Made by a program: the position numbers and the translations under genes. The notes under the pieces were generated by a model that was not told the DNA's origin, did not search any database, and was given only the letters and a program-made list of their open reading frames with translations. From Burkholderiaceae bacterium 26 (GTDB taxonomy: Bacteria > Pseudomonadota > Gammaproteobacteria > Burkholderiales > Burkholderiaceae): a stretch of 64,000 nucleotides of DNA. Of the stretch, positions 26,625 to 36,183 are shown one piece after another. The DNA lies in contig JYOB01000016.1 of assembly GCA_000955795.1 (NCBI GenBank), forward strand, positions 639,521 through 703,520, written 5' to 3'. The first letter of the stretch is position 1. Each line of letters begins with the position of its first letter.

Positions 26625-27177
26625 GTGTCCTCCAAATAACTGTTACGTGAGCTTCGCTCTTGCAAGTAATGCGTTCTGACCGTACGTGATGCCCCACAAA
26701 GCAGCGCTTGCCGCCCCAACGAGGTGCATGGACGACGCAGGATTCACCCTCTCATTGTGCCAAATCCATTTCGTAAGCAACAACTTAAATCTACACCGAC
26801 GCCACGACCTCAGTCTTAGCACCTGGCATTGCATTTGCAAGTGTTTCATATGCAACGAATTGATCTAGGGAAAACACTCGTTGCCAATGAAACGAGTTGG
26901 GTACGAAACTGCATCATGAAATAGCCAGGTGGCAGACCGAGGGAGACGGCCAGCCCCCACATGTAGTTCGGCGCAACCGTGCGGTATTGATTTGGCAGGG
27001 AAGGGCACGACGGTTGGATCGCGGTGAAGTCGTACTGCGATGCAACACAGATCATCAGCCTGATGTCCTTTGAGGCGCTTCCTGATTGGCAGCCTCAGTA
27101 GCCAGTAGCGGGTTTGGGAGAACGTTAGAGCGAAAGCGCGGGGCGCTGAGCTCTGCACTGTCTAAGGAGAGTGGATT
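26625..27177. other. Large regulatory intergenic region with repeated operator-like motif
   Basis: 553 bp between divergent marR and the DUF1329 operon. No gene is supported. It contains four copies of degraded to good GTTTCRTTGNCAAYGAAAC-like palindromes centred at about 26777, 26852, 26884 and 26900. The better three are clustered. Confidence 0.55.
26843..26909. promoter_or_regulatory. Cluster of three operator-like palindromes before the DUF1329 operon
   Basis: Centres at 26852, 26884 and 26900, that is 32 and 16 bp apart. The central copy (TCGTTGCCAATGAAAC, 26878-26893) differs at two of 16 positions from the copy before the aldehyde dehydrogenase gene. The first reads GTTTCATATGCAACGAA, the third TTGGGTACGAAAC. 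A further inverted repeat ACTCGTT-N8-AACGAGT (26876-26897) overlaps the central copy. The spacing suggests cooperative binding by a dimeric regulator, probably the divergent MarR (inference). Confidence 0.5.
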
Positions 27178-28539
27178 GTGAGCAGCAAAACTAAGCTAAC
27201 GACGTTGGGTTTGGCAATGACTCTGGTGGGCGTCACCGCGACGTTGCAAGGAGTCGCGACCGCGCAGACTGCAGGTATGGAGAAGGGGGCAAGTCCCGAT
27301 GGCAAGATCCCTGCCTATGCAGGAGCACAGGCTCCGCTGGGAGGGTGGTCATTCGGCAAGTTCCGAGGCGATTTCTGGAAGCACAAGGGTGAAAAGGCAT
27401 TGTTCTCGATCGATGCCAGTAACGTCGATAAGTACGCAGCCAATCTGACCGCTGGCCAGATCGAGTTGATCAAGCAAAAGAAGGGCTACCGGATGGATGT
27501 GTATCCGTCGCACCGCGAATGCAGCGCGCCGGATTTTGTTCGGGCAAATACCGAGAAGAACGCGACTCAGGCCAAGTTGGACGCAACCGGTGAGTACCTT
27601 GAAACCGCTGCGCTTCCCGGCATGCCGTTCCCTGCGCCCAAGAGCGGAGCGGAAGCTATGTGGAACCACCTGATGCGCTATCGCGGTGTCGGGACGGAAT
27701 GGCAAAAAGCCGTCACAGCAGTTTCGCCCCGTCCTGGTAGCGACGAATGGATCGTCGCGGAATCGAAGCAGGTCGTCTTCTCCCCTTGGGGCAAGAAAGG
27801 CGTATCCACGCCTCAGCAGGCGGGCTCGATCTTCAACATTTACTTCGGCTATGAAACGCCCGCCGCTCTCGCCGGACAGGGCATGGTGCAGCGCATCTTC
27901 TTCAATAAGCAACCGGAGACCTACTATTACTTCACCGGGCAACGGCGCGTTCGCCGCATGCCGTCATATGCCTACGATGCGCCGCAGATCGGTTTCGAAA
28001 ACCAGTATTTGCTGGACGAGCCATGGCTCTTCAATGGTCTGCTCGACCGCTTTACCTGGAAGCTGGTCGGCAAGAAGGAAATCTACATTCCGTACAACGA
28101 CTTTGGAATGTTCAATTTCAAGGCCAAGTTTGGCGACGTTTTCAAAACGCAAGGCGTAGCGCCAGAAGCACGGCGATATGAACTGCACCGTGTGTATGTA
28201 GTTGAGGCAACGGTGAAGTCTGGTGTCCGCCATGTCGCCTCGAAGAAGGTCTTCTACATTGACGAGGACAGCGGCTTGGCAGTTGCTGGGGAAGACTACG
28301 ACGCCCAGGGCAAGCTCTGGAAGGTGAAGGAGGCGTACCCGATTCCCGTATACGAGTTGCAGGGTGCCTGTGACGTCGAGCCGTTCGTTCAGTACGACGT
28401 GAGCAATGGACGGTACGTTGCCGATCAATCGACCATCGGCACCAACACTGATATCCGCTGGTACGAAGAGACCAACGATCCCCGTTTCAAGGACGACTTC
28501 TACACGTCGGAGTCCCTGCGTAGCGTCAGCGAGCGATAA
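27178..28539 (+). CDS. DUF1329 protein (exported, outer-membrane-associated)
   Basis: A 453-residue protein starting at GTG 27178, with AAGGAG 8 nt upstream. A signal peptide (hydrophobic run ending VATAQ) precedes a body typical of DUF1329 (GWSFGKFRGDFWKHKGEKALFSIDASNVDKYAANLTAGQ; SPWGKKGVSTPQQAGSIFN; GQRRVRRMPSYAYDAPQ; FTWKLVGKKEIYIPYN). The fold is LolA/LolB-like in related proteins, and the family is usually encoded with DUF1302 and RND proteins, as here. This suggests periplasmic traffic of a hydrophobic compound or lipid. Function is unproven. First gene of a four-gene operon (DUF1329-DUF1302-RND-YCF48). Confidence 0.85.
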   Translation: MSSKTKLTTLGLAMTLVGVTATLQGVATAQTAGMEKGASPDGKIPAYAGAQAPLGGWSFGKFRGDFWKHKGEKALFSIDASNVDKYAANLTAGQIELIKQKKGYRMDVYPSHRECSAPDFVRANTEKNATQAKLDATGEYLETAALPGMPFPAPKSGAEAMWNHLMRYRGVGTEWQKAVTAVSPRPGSDEWIVAESKQVVFSPWGKKGVSTPQQAGSIFNIYFGYETPAALAGQGMVQRIFFNKQPETYYYFTGQRRVRRMPSYAYDAPQIGFENQYLLDEPWLFNGLLDRFTWKLVGKKEIYIPYNDFGMFNFKAKFGDVFKTQGVAPEARRYELHRVYVVEATVKSGVRHVASKKVFYIDEDSGLAVAGEDYDAQGKLWKVKEAYPIPVYELQGACDVEPFVQYDVSNGRYVADQSTIGTNTDIRWYEETNDPRFKDDFYTSESLRSVSER

Positions 28540-28599
28540 CCAGCCCATGCATCCGGCAGGTGCCTGACAGTGCCTGCCGCACCTAGAAACGGGGAGAAC

Positions 28600-30432
28600 A
28601 TGAACAAGCAACTGATCAGAAGTGCTGTCTCGCTGGCCGTCACCATGGTTTCGGCGGGAGCCCACGCGTACGACTTCACGCTGGCCGACGATAGTATCAA
28701 AGCCTCTTTGGTGACGAACCTTACCGCCGGTGGTGGCGTTCGCACGAAGAACCCGAGCTGCTCGCTAACGGGCGATCCAAATCGCTATGGCTGTGGTGCC
28801 TCGGCCAATGTCGACCAATGGGGTTTTGGTGACATGGGCGATCTCAACTATCGCAAGGGACAAGCGTTTACAACGTACTTGAGTGCCACGAGTGAACTAT
28901 TACTCACCATGCCGAGCGAAGGCTTGAAGTTCATGGCACGTGGCACTGCGTACTACGATTTCCTTGCGGACAGCACCGCCCGCACGCCGCTGTCTAGCGA
29001 CGCGAAGGCGCAACTCGCACAGAACGCGCAGATCCTCGACCTTTGGGGGCAGAAGGACTTCCACATCGGTGATCAGGGAGCTCACGTTCGCCTGGGCAAT
29101 CAGGTGATCAACTGGGGTGAGAGTGTTTTTGCGTCAGGCGGTATCAACGCGACCAACTCGGTTGACATCCAGAAGCTTCTGATTCCCGGTACGCAGCTTA
29201 AACAGGCGCTGCTGCCTGCGCCGATGGTGAGCTTTGCATCGGGCCTTGGCTCTGGCTTGAGCATGGAAGCCTATTACCAATTCCAATGGAACGGAAACCG
29301 GTACCCGCCTGTGGGGAGCTATTGGTCAGTAGCAAACAATTTTGGCCGCGGCGCCGTTGCGGCGACCGTCAATAGTGGCAACCCGAATGCAGGCGGCGTC
29401 GATGCTGGGACTATTGCGGTCGCAACGGGTGCGAACAGTCATGACACTAATACCATCGGTACCATCAACAACGGACTGATTAACGGGGCTTATGCAGGCC
29501 CACCGTTCAATTCCGTGGGGGTGCCTGCATCGGTGGCACTGCCAAAGAACACGCGCCCTCAGTTTGGCGTGAAGTTCGGGTACAAGCCCAGCTGGGCCGA
29601 TGTGAATCTGGGCTTCTACTACGAGAACTACACGGATAAATCGCCCGTACTCTCGACATTGGCCAACGGCACGAACCAGTGGTCCTATCTGCAAAATCGT
29701 CAACTCTTCGGGGTCAGTGCGAACTTTGCATTGGGCGATTGGGCGATTGGGACCGAGCTATCGTACCGCCCCCGTGATGCTGCTTCACTAACAGGCTGCT
29801 ACGGAGCCGGCGGTGCACTTGATTTTGTATCCAACGGTGTTGGTGGCTTCCAGTGCAACCAGTGGATTGACCGCAAGAAGTTTCAATACGACATCAACGG
29901 GCAACTCAACCTGACTCAGAGCGAATACCCGTGGCTGAAACTGATTAAGGCTGATGTCGCTGTATTGACGGCCGAGTTGACCTGGATTTACTACCCGGGC
30001 TTCCCATCCAATGGCACTGTGACCAGGACCATGGGCGGGGTTCCAACGACGCAGGCGCCGGCTGCAGGATACTTTCCCTGGCTGAACTACAACTCTGGCA
30101 CCGGTTATCCGATTGCTGAGGCGAAGGGAACATCAAGCAGCGTAGGCGCGACAATCGACTTCAATTGGACCTACGACGGTACCGTGATTCCAGGGTGGCA
30201 GCTTACCCCAGGGATCACGTACTCGCGCGCTCTTTACGGGTACACCCCCACCTTCACTGGCAACTATCTGCAAGGTGCGCAGTCGGCAAACCTCTATCTG
30301 CTGTTGACGCAGAACCCCGCGACGTGGCAACTCGGTTTGAACTACACCGCGTTCTGGGGCGGCCACAACACTGTTGGCCAGCCATATTCCGATCGAAACT
30401 TCATCGGCTTCTTCGCGACGCGTAATTTCTGA
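28600..30432 (+). CDS. DUF1302 outer-membrane protein
   Basis: A 610-residue protein with a signal peptide ending SAGAHA and a beta-rich body. Conserved family features are ASLVTNLTAGGGVRTKNPS near the start, NYRKGQAFTTYLSATSELLLTM, HVRLGNQVINWGESVFASGGINATNSVDIQKL and a C-terminal strand ending FFATRNF (terminal Phe). These indicate an outer-membrane beta-barrel. GGGGAG precedes the ATG by 4 nt. DUF1302 genes accompany DUF1329 and RND genes in hydrophobic-substrate catabolic clusters, so it may be the outer-membrane port of that system (inference). Confidence 0.85.
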   Translation: MNKQLIRSAVSLAVTMVSAGAHAYDFTLADDSIKASLVTNLTAGGGVRTKNPSCSLTGDPNRYGCGASANVDQWGFGDMGDLNYRKGQAFTTYLSATSELLLTMPSEGLKFMARGTAYYDFLADSTARTPLSSDAKAQLAQNAQILDLWGQKDFHIGDQGAHVRLGNQVINWGESVFASGGINATNSVDIQKLLIPGTQLKQALLPAPMVSFASGLGSGLSMEAYYQFQWNGNRYPPVGSYWSVANNFGRGAVAATVNSGNPNAGGVDAGTIAVATGANSHDTNTIGTINNGLINGAYAGPPFNSVGVPASVALPKNTRPQFGVKFGYKPSWADVNLGFYYENYTDKSPVLSTLANGTNQWSYLQNRQLFGVSANFALGDWAIGTELSYRPRDAASLTGCYGAGGALDFVSNGVGGFQCNQWIDRKKFQYDINGQLNLTQSEYPWLKLIKADVAVLTAELTWIYYPGFPSNGTVTRTMGGVPTTQAPAAGYFPWLNYNSGTGYPIAEAKGTSSSVGATIDFNWTYDGTVIPGWQLTPGITYSRALYGYTPTFTGNYLQGAQSANLYLLLTQNPATWQLGLNYTAFWGGHNTVGQPYSDRNFIGFFATRNF

Positions 30433-30505
30433 GTGACACAGATGTACGACGCACGCGCCTTGGCGGGGCGCGTGCGGAGTGGCTAGGTATGAATAGGGGA
30501 AAGAC

Positions 30506-32869
30506 GTGTTGGGACAGCTGGTAAAGAAGCTCGAAGACCTTTTTTTTGGACACCGAGCAGTAACACTTGGCGTGATCGCGATATTTACGGCTGTCATGGC
30601 CGTATTTGCGTTGCAGTTGCGGATGGATGCGGGCTTCGAAAAGCAGATTCCCATCGGCAATGAGTACATTTCCACATTCCAGAAGTACCGCAGCGAGCTG
30701 TTCGGAGCAAACCGCATCACAGTGGTCGTGAAGGCTCGCACCGGCACAATCTGGAGCCAGCCCGCACTTGAACGGCTATACAAGGTAACGCAAGCTGTCA
30801 GCTACCTGCCGAACGTGGACAGAGGTGGAGTTCAGTCGCTTTGGACGCCCAACACCTTTGTCAACGAGATTACCGAAGATGGTTTCCGTGCCGATCCTGT
30901 GATCGACGGGACGATCACGCCGGAGGGGCTGACGGCCAAGACGATCGATTCAATCCGTCAGGCAGCCGTCTCGGGCGGATATATCGGCGTGCTGGTTTCC
31001 AAAGACCAGACCAGCGCCATGATCACAGCCGAACTAAACGAGCGTGATGTAAACGGTGCGGCGCTGGACTATGTTGCCTTCAACCGTCTGTTGGAAAACA
31101 AGCTGCGCAAGCCCTTTGAAGACTCCTCATATGAGATTCAAATCATCGGCTTTGCTAAGCAAATCGGTGATATCGCCGACGGCGCGTCCGGGGTCCTGGT
31201 CTTCTGTGCGTTGGCTCTGTTGCTGACCGCTGGCGCGGTGTATTGGTACTGCCGTTCCGTCCGCTTCACCATTCTGCCTATTGTCTGTTCGCTCACGTCC
31301 TTGGTGTGGCAGTTCGGGACCCTGCGCCTGCTCGGTTTTGGCCTAGACCCGTTGGCGGTCCTGGTGCCATTTCTTGTGTTTGCCATCGGCGTGTCGCACG
31401 GCATTCAGCAGATCAACTACATCGTTCGTGAGCTATCGCACGGTCATTCGTCTTTTGAAGCTGCGCGTCATAGCTTCAACGGACTGCTCATTCCTGGGAC
31501 GCTGGCTCTCATCACCGCCTTTGTATCTTTCATCACCCTGTTGCTGATCCCCATCCCCATGGTGAGGGAACTGGCAATCACTGCATCGCTGGGTGTGGGT
31601 TACAAGATCTTGACGAATTTGGTGATGTTGCCCGTGGTCGCCTCGTGCATGCAGTTCACAAAAGCCTACGCGGATAAGGCCCTCGAGGCACGCGAAAAGC
31701 GCGCACGGTGGCTCAAGGTACTGGCCCGCGTGGCGGAGCCGAGAAATGCGGTCCTGACGCTCGCTGCGACTGCAATTGTCTTCGGAGTTGCGGTATGGCA
31801 AAGCCGTGATCGCGTAGTTGGCACCTTGCAACCGGGGGCGCCGGAACTGCGAGAGGACGCTCGATACAACCAGGATGCAGTCGCCATTTCCAAAGGTTAT
31901 GACGTCGGCCTTGACTGGTTGACGGTGGTGTTCGAGGCGCCTCAGTCGAGCGGTTGCACGGATCCCCGCATCGGCCTGTTCGAGGATGATTTCGTTTCGA
32001 CTATGAAGCGCGAGCCAGGCGTGGTGTCCGTGTCCTCCTATCCGCAAATGCTCCGTACGTACAGCGAGGGATACAACGAAGGCAATCCGAAAATGTCGGT
32101 TATCCCCATCGATAGTACGAACTATGCCGCTCTAAGCGCCGAGATCAACCGGGTGCGCGGATACATGACCAAGGATTGCAAGATGACCGCAGTCCATCTT
32201 TTCCTGTCCGACCACAAGGCGGTGACGATTAAGCACCTTCTGAGCGCGGTCAAGTCGTACGCAGCGGCCAACAATCTAAAAGGACTGAATATTCGCCTTG
32301 CTGCAGGCAACGCGGGGGTGCTTGCTGCAACCAACGACGAAGTCGAGCATAGCGAAGTGCCAATGATGTTGTATGTCTACGCGGCGATCGTCGTGCTTGT
32401 GCTGCTTGCATACCGCGACCTGCGCGCTGTGATCGCCTGTTGTCTCCCACTGACTGTGGCGACTTTCATCGGGTACTGGTTCATGAAGGAGTTGCAGATT
32501 GGGTTGACCGTCGCAACCCTGCCCGTGATGGTGCTTGCCGTCGGTATCGGCGTTGATTACGCCTTTTACATCTATAACCGGCTCCAGCTGCACCTTATGC
32601 ACGATGTGCCGATCGTCAAGGCGGTTGAACAATCAATCCTTGAGGTGGGTGTGGCGACAATCTTCACAGCGTTGACCTTGGCTATCGGCGTGGCGACATG
32701 GAGCTTCTCGGCGCTCAAGTTCCAAGCCGATATGGGCAAGCTTCTCGCTTTCATGTTTGTCGTGAACCTCATCATGGCAATGACGGCGCTCCCCGCCCTC
32801 GCCGTGATATTGGACCGCCTGTTTCCGCGCAAGACCGCCGTCAAGGCCTCGAGCCTGTTCAGCCATTGA
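30506..32869 (+). CDS. RND-superfamily (MMPL-type) transporter
   Basis: A 787-residue inner-membrane protein starting at GTG 30506 after AGGGGAAAG. Two repeats each have one TM, a large periplasmic loop and a five-TM bundle: N-terminal TM at ~20-40, bundle ~225-380 (sterol-sensing-like segment LAVLVPFLVFAIGVSHGIQQINYIVREL), then TM at ~415 and bundle ~620-770 (VMVLAVGIGVDYAFYIYNRLQ). This matches the HAE3/MMPL group that moves lipids or hydrophobic molecules with the proton gradient. It lies between DUF1302 and YCF48 genes, the usual partners. Direction of transport cannot be read from the sequence. Confidence 0.87.
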   Translation: MLGQLVKKLEDLFFGHRAVTLGVIAIFTAVMAVFALQLRMDAGFEKQIPIGNEYISTFQKYRSELFGANRITVVVKARTGTIWSQPALERLYKVTQAVSYLPNVDRGGVQSLWTPNTFVNEITEDGFRADPVIDGTITPEGLTAKTIDSIRQAAVSGGYIGVLVSKDQTSAMITAELNERDVNGAALDYVAFNRLLENKLRKPFEDSSYEIQIIGFAKQIGDIADGASGVLVFCALALLLTAGAVYWYCRSVRFTILPIVCSLTSLVWQFGTLRLLGFGLDPLAVLVPFLVFAIGVSHGIQQINYIVRELSHGHSSFEAARHSFNGLLIPGTLALITAFVSFITLLLIPIPMVRELAITASLGVGYKILTNLVMLPVVASCMQFTKAYADKALEAREKRARWLKVLARVAEPRNAVLTLAATAIVFGVAVWQSRDRVVGTLQPGAPELREDARYNQDAVAISKGYDVGLDWLTVVFEAPQSSGCTDPRIGLFEDDFVSTMKREPGVVSVSSYPQMLRTYSEGYNEGNPKMSVIPIDSTNYAALSAEINRVRGYMTKDCKMTAVHLFLSDHKAVTIKHLLSAVKSYAAANNLKGLNIRLAAGNAGVLAATNDEVEHSEVPMMLYVYAAIVVLVLLAYRDLRAVIACCLPLTVATFIGYWFMKELQIGLTVATLPVMVLAVGIGVDYAFYIYNRLQLHLMHDVPIVKAVEQSILEVGVATIFTALTLAIGVATWSFSALKFQADMGKLLAFMFVVNLIMAMTALPALAVILDRLFPRKTAVKASSLFSH

Positions 32870-32878
32870 GGTGATGAC

Positions 32879-33880
32879 ATGAATAAGCTTGTTCGATTCA
32901 CCCATGCCGGTCTCGCTCTACTGTTTGCACTGACCGGATTGCTGTCGGCAGCTCGCGTCGGTGCACAGGTGCAAGGTGGACCCGCGAACCAGAATGGTGG
33001 TCTCGCGCTGAAGCCTGCCAAGCTTCGCGCTGATGCTTCCCAACACATGCTGCTGGGCGCTGCGCGCGCCGGTTCCCGTATCGTGGCCGTTGGTGAGCAC
33101 GGCGTGATCCTCCTCTCAGATGACGATGGCGCTCATTTCCGTCAGGCATCGGTGCCCACCGACTCGACGCTGAATTCAGTGTCCTTCTCGGACGCGAAAC
33201 ATGGCTGGGCCGCCGGGCACTGGGGTGTGATTCTAAAAACAGAGGATGGCGGGGAGACATGGAGTTTGCAGCGCTCGGATACGACAACAGACCAGCCGAT
33301 CTTCTCAATTGCCTTTCGAGATGCCAAGCACGGATGGGCGGTTGGTTTGTGGGCGTTGGTCTTAAGCACCGACGATGGAGGCGTTACCTGGAAGCAGCAG
33401 GCGCTTGATCAGTCCTCCAAATCTGGCGGTAGCGGGTTGAATCTGTACTCGGTGTTCATTGGGGACGATCAAAGCGTCTATGTCGCCGGGGAGCAGGGTA
33501 CGGTATTCAAGTCCACAGATGGCGGGGTTTCGTGGCGAGCGCAACCTACCGGCTACAAGGGAAGTTTGTGGTCTGGTGCGGCTACAGCGGACCATGTGAT
33601 CTATGTGGGCGGGCTGAGAGGCAATCTCTTCGCTAGCAGTGATGGCGGCGAATCATGGAAGGCCATCCGCGCAGGCGTGGGTGACTCGATTACCGACATC
33701 AAGGCCGAGAAGGATGAAGTCGTGGCTGTTGCGCTTGACGGCAGCGTCATTACGCGAAGGGCGGGGCAGTCGTCCTTCAAGGTGAGCCGTGAGGCCGGTC
33801 GCGGTGCGCTGACTGCTGTTGCGATAGCTCGGACTGGCGCACCGGTACTGTTTTCAAAAGAAGGCGTTGTGAAGAACTGA
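32879..33880 (+). CDS. YCF48-like beta-propeller protein, exported
   Basis: A 333-residue protein with a signal peptide (LALLFALTGLLSAARVGAQ) and repeated BNR/YCF48 blades: DDGAHFRQ, DGGETWSLQ, DDGGVTWKQQ, DGGVSWRAQ, DGGESWKAI, each preceded by a HGWAxGxxGxIL-type strand. Seven-bladed propellers of this kind act as assembly factors or partners of membrane complexes. It starts 9 nt after the RND stop and probably works with that transporter in the periplasm. Last gene of the operon. Confidence 0.83.
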   Translation: MNKLVRFTHAGLALLFALTGLLSAARVGAQVQGGPANQNGGLALKPAKLRADASQHMLLGAARAGSRIVAVGEHGVILLSDDDGAHFRQASVPTDSTLNSVSFSDAKHGWAAGHWGVILKTEDGGETWSLQRSDTTTDQPIFSIAFRDAKHGWAVGLWALVLSTDDGGVTWKQQALDQSSKSGGSGLNLYSVFIGDDQSVYVAGEQGTVFKSTDGGVSWRAQPTGYKGSLWSGAATADHVIYVGGLRGNLFASSDGGESWKAIRAGVGDSITDIKAEKDEVVAVALDGSVITRRAGQSSFKVSREAGRGALTAVAIARTGAPVLFSKEGVVKN

Positions 33881-33983
33881 CCTCGCCCTGAGTGGTGTAA
33901 CGCTTTGCATTTGGGCCTGCGGTGCGCTGTGCATTGGGCGTATCTGGTGACAGTCAAAACTGGGCCCCAGTCACCGCTTAATT

Positions 33984-34002
33984 AATTCGTTGACAACGAA
34001 AC
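33984..34002. promoter_or_regulatory. Operator-like palindrome before the aldehyde dehydrogenase operon
   Basis: TTCGTTG-A-CAACGAA (33986-34000) is a perfect inverted repeat, 25 bp before the ATG at 34026. It contains a consensus -35 hexamer TTGACA (33990-33995), so a bound protein would block RNA polymerase. It matches the motif cluster before the DUF1329 operon, implying shared control. Confidence 0.6.
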
Positions 34003-34025
34003 AAACGTGCTGGAAGATATAACTC

Positions 34026-35462
34026 ATGAACTATCCAGAACTTAAACTCTTCATCAACGGCGAATGGGTCTCCCACACCACCTCGGGCACGTTTGAAGTG
34101 GTGAATCCGGCGGATGGCTCTGTGCTCGGTACCGCGCCAATCGCCGGCCCGGCAGAGCTTGAGCTCGCGGAGCGCGCTGCGGCCCAGGCGTTCCCCGTTT
34201 GGGCCCGGATGGTGCCACTGGATCGCTTTAAGGTGATTACAAAGGCGACATCCTTGATGCGGGCGCGTGTCAATGAAATCGCACGCATCCTGACACTCGA
34301 ACAGGGCAAGCCCCTAGCCGAGGCTCAGCGCGAAGTGCTTCTGAGTGCGGACATCATTGATTTCCTGGCTGAGGAGGCTAAGCGTCTTCCGCTACGGAAC
34401 GTGCCGCCGAGAGTCGCAAACATCATCGCCCAAACGGTACAGCGTGTGCCGGTCGGGCCGGTGGCAGCGTTCACGCCGTGGAATTTCCCCTGCAATCTTC
34501 CCGCACGTAAGCTCGGAGGAGCGCTTGCAGCAGGCTGCAGCGTTGTCATCAAGCCAGCTGAAGAGACACCCGCCACGTGCCTCGAAATTGCCAGGGCATT
34601 TGCCGACGCGGGGTTGCCGGCTGGGGTGCTGAACGTGGTGTTCGGTGATCCTGCCCAGATCTCCGAGGCTCTGATCAGCAGCCGCGCCATTGCCAAGGTT
34701 TCCTTCACCGGGTCGACTCGGGTAGGCCGCTTGTTGGGCGCGTTGAGCGGTCAACACCTCAAGCGCTACACGGCAGAGCTGGGGGGGCATGCTCCAGTCG
34801 TCGTCTGCGCTGACGCGGATCCGGTAACGACGGCCAAACTCTCTGTGACCGCAAAGTACCGTGGTGCAGGGCAGGTTTGTGCATCGCCTATCCGGTTCAT
34901 GGTGCATCGCTCAATTTATGCCCAGTTCCGAGAGACATTTGTCACGAGCACGCTTGCACTAAAGGTGGGCAATGGTCTCGACGATGGCGTGAACGTCGGG
35001 CCGCTCATCGCCGAGCGACGCCTGAGTGAGATGCAGAGCCTCGTTGATGACGCGGTCGGCCAAGGCGCGAAACTTCTGTGCGGTGGTCATCGATTGGACC
35101 GTCCGGGCTTCTTTTACGCCCCGACCGTGTTGGAAGACGTGCCGCGGACGTGTCGGGTCCAACAGGAAGAGCCCTTCGGCCCCATTGCGTTGCTTGAGCC
35201 CTTCGACGATCTGGAAGTCGCGCTCGAGCGTGCCAATTCGTTGCCTTATGGATTGGCCGCATATGTCTTTACTCGCGATCTCGCGACGGCACATCGTTTC
35301 GGACAGTCGCTCGAAGCGGGGATGGTGGGGATCAATCACTTCGGCGTTTCCCAGCCGGAGACGCCGTTTGGCGGGATGAAAGACAGTGGAATGGGGTCGG
35401 AAAGCGGCTTGGAGGGCCTGCTTGCTTACACCGACGTCAAACTTGTGAGCGTCGCAACATGA
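34026..35462 (+). CDS. NAD(P)-dependent aldehyde dehydrogenase, succinate-semialdehyde dehydrogenase-like
   Basis: A 478-residue ALDH. Catalytic Cys285 is in RGAGQVCASP and the general base Glu251 in TAELGGHAP. PWNFPCNLPARKLGGALAAGCSVVIKPAEETP is the cofactor segment, and EEPFGPI plus NSLPYGLAAYVFTRD are typical of the SSADH/gabD branch. It would oxidise an omega-oxo acid or aldehyde made by the aminotransferase two genes downstream. First gene of a long co-directional run; its stop overlaps the HAD gene start (ATGA). If the primary amine after demethylation is a GABA-like amino acid, this enzyme completes its path (inference). Confidence 0.87.
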   Translation: MNYPELKLFINGEWVSHTTSGTFEVVNPADGSVLGTAPIAGPAELELAERAAAQAFPVWARMVPLDRFKVITKATSLMRARVNEIARILTLEQGKPLAEAQREVLLSADIIDFLAEEAKRLPLRNVPPRVANIIAQTVQRVPVGPVAAFTPWNFPCNLPARKLGGALAAGCSVVIKPAEETPATCLEIARAFADAGLPAGVLNVVFGDPAQISEALISSRAIAKVSFTGSTRVGRLLGALSGQHLKRYTAELGGHAPVVVCADADPVTTAKLSVTAKYRGAGQVCASPIRFMVHRSIYAQFRETFVTSTLALKVGNGLDDGVNVGPLIAERRLSEMQSLVDDAVGQGAKLLCGGHRLDRPGFFYAPTVLEDVPRTCRVQQEEPFGPIALLEPFDDLEVALERANSLPYGLAAYVFTRDLATAHRFGQSLEAGMVGINHFGVSQPETPFGGMKDSGMGSESGLEGLLAYTDVKLVSVAT

Positions 35463-36175
35463 ATGCTGCTGAACTGATCGAAGCGAAGTCAGGGTCTTCA
35501 ACTCCTGACTTGGCGTTAAAGAACCGCCTCAAAGGGTTGTTGCTGGACTTTGGGAGCGTTATCAGCGTTTCGATATTCGAGCGTCACCGCGAGACAGAGG
35601 CAGTGCTGGGCTTGCCCAAAGGATCGTTGACCTGGATGGGGCCACTGGCGCCGGAAACTGATCCTCTGTGGCAGTCGATGCAACGCGACGAAATCACCGA
35701 GCGTGACTACTGGGCGATTCGCGCGAAGGAGCTCGGTGAGGCGGTCGGTGAACCCGGCTGGGATGTTCTGACCATGCTCACGCGCGTTCGGCAAGTAGAC
35801 CCCAACGAGGTCGTGCGCCCAGAGATGCAACGGCTCATCCGAAGCGCTTGTGATGCTGGCATCAAGGTCGGCATGTTGACCAACGAGCTTGAGCTGTTCT
35901 ACGGCAAGGAGTTCCTCGCTCGGATGAATGTGCTCGTGCATTTTGAGTCGATCGTCGATGCTACGCACACCGGCATCCTCAAGCCGGACCCACGTTCCTA
36001 TGAGGCGGCAATCGACGCCATGGGTCTGGAGCCGCGCGACATTCTCTTTGTTGATGATCAGTTTCGCAATATTGGGGGGGGCGTGAAGGCCGGCCTCCAG
36101 ACCCAGTACTTTGACTTGCGCGATGTTCCAGGCCAGATCGCCTCGATCGCAGCGCGTTTGAATCTCACGATCTAG
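35459..36175 (+). CDS. HAD-superfamily (subfamily IA-like) hydrolase
   Basis: A 238-residue protein with all four HAD motifs: motif I LLLDFGSVIS with nucleophile Asp30, motif II MLTNE, motif III Lys in KPDPRSYEAA, and motif IV ILFVDDQFRNI. The second Asp of the usual DxD (general acid in phosphatases) is Gly32, a variant seen in DFGGV-type HAD proteins. It may be a phosphatase with a narrow substrate or a dehalogenase-like hydrolase. A 20-residue N-terminal extension precedes the domain. Overlaps the ALDH gene by 4 nt and is followed after 8 nt by the aminotransferase; its step in the pathway is unknown. Confidence 0.78.
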   Translation: MNAAELIEAKSGSSTPDLALKNRLKGLLLDFGSVISVSIFERHRETEAVLGLPKGSLTWMGPLAPETDPLWQSMQRDEITERDYWAIRAKELGEAVGEPGWDVLTMLTRVRQVDPNEVVRPEMQRLIRSACDAGIKVGMLTNELELFYGKEFLARMNVLVHFESIVDATHTGILKPDPRSYEAAIDAMGLEPRDILFVDDQFRNIGGGVKAGLQTQYFDLRDVPGQIASIAARLNLTI

Positions 36176-36183
36176 GAGTCATC

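Noticed and set aside
26643..26855. A 70-codon frame between marR and DUF1329
   Set aside because: Composition looks random, no ribosome-binding site, and the region is better explained as regulatory.
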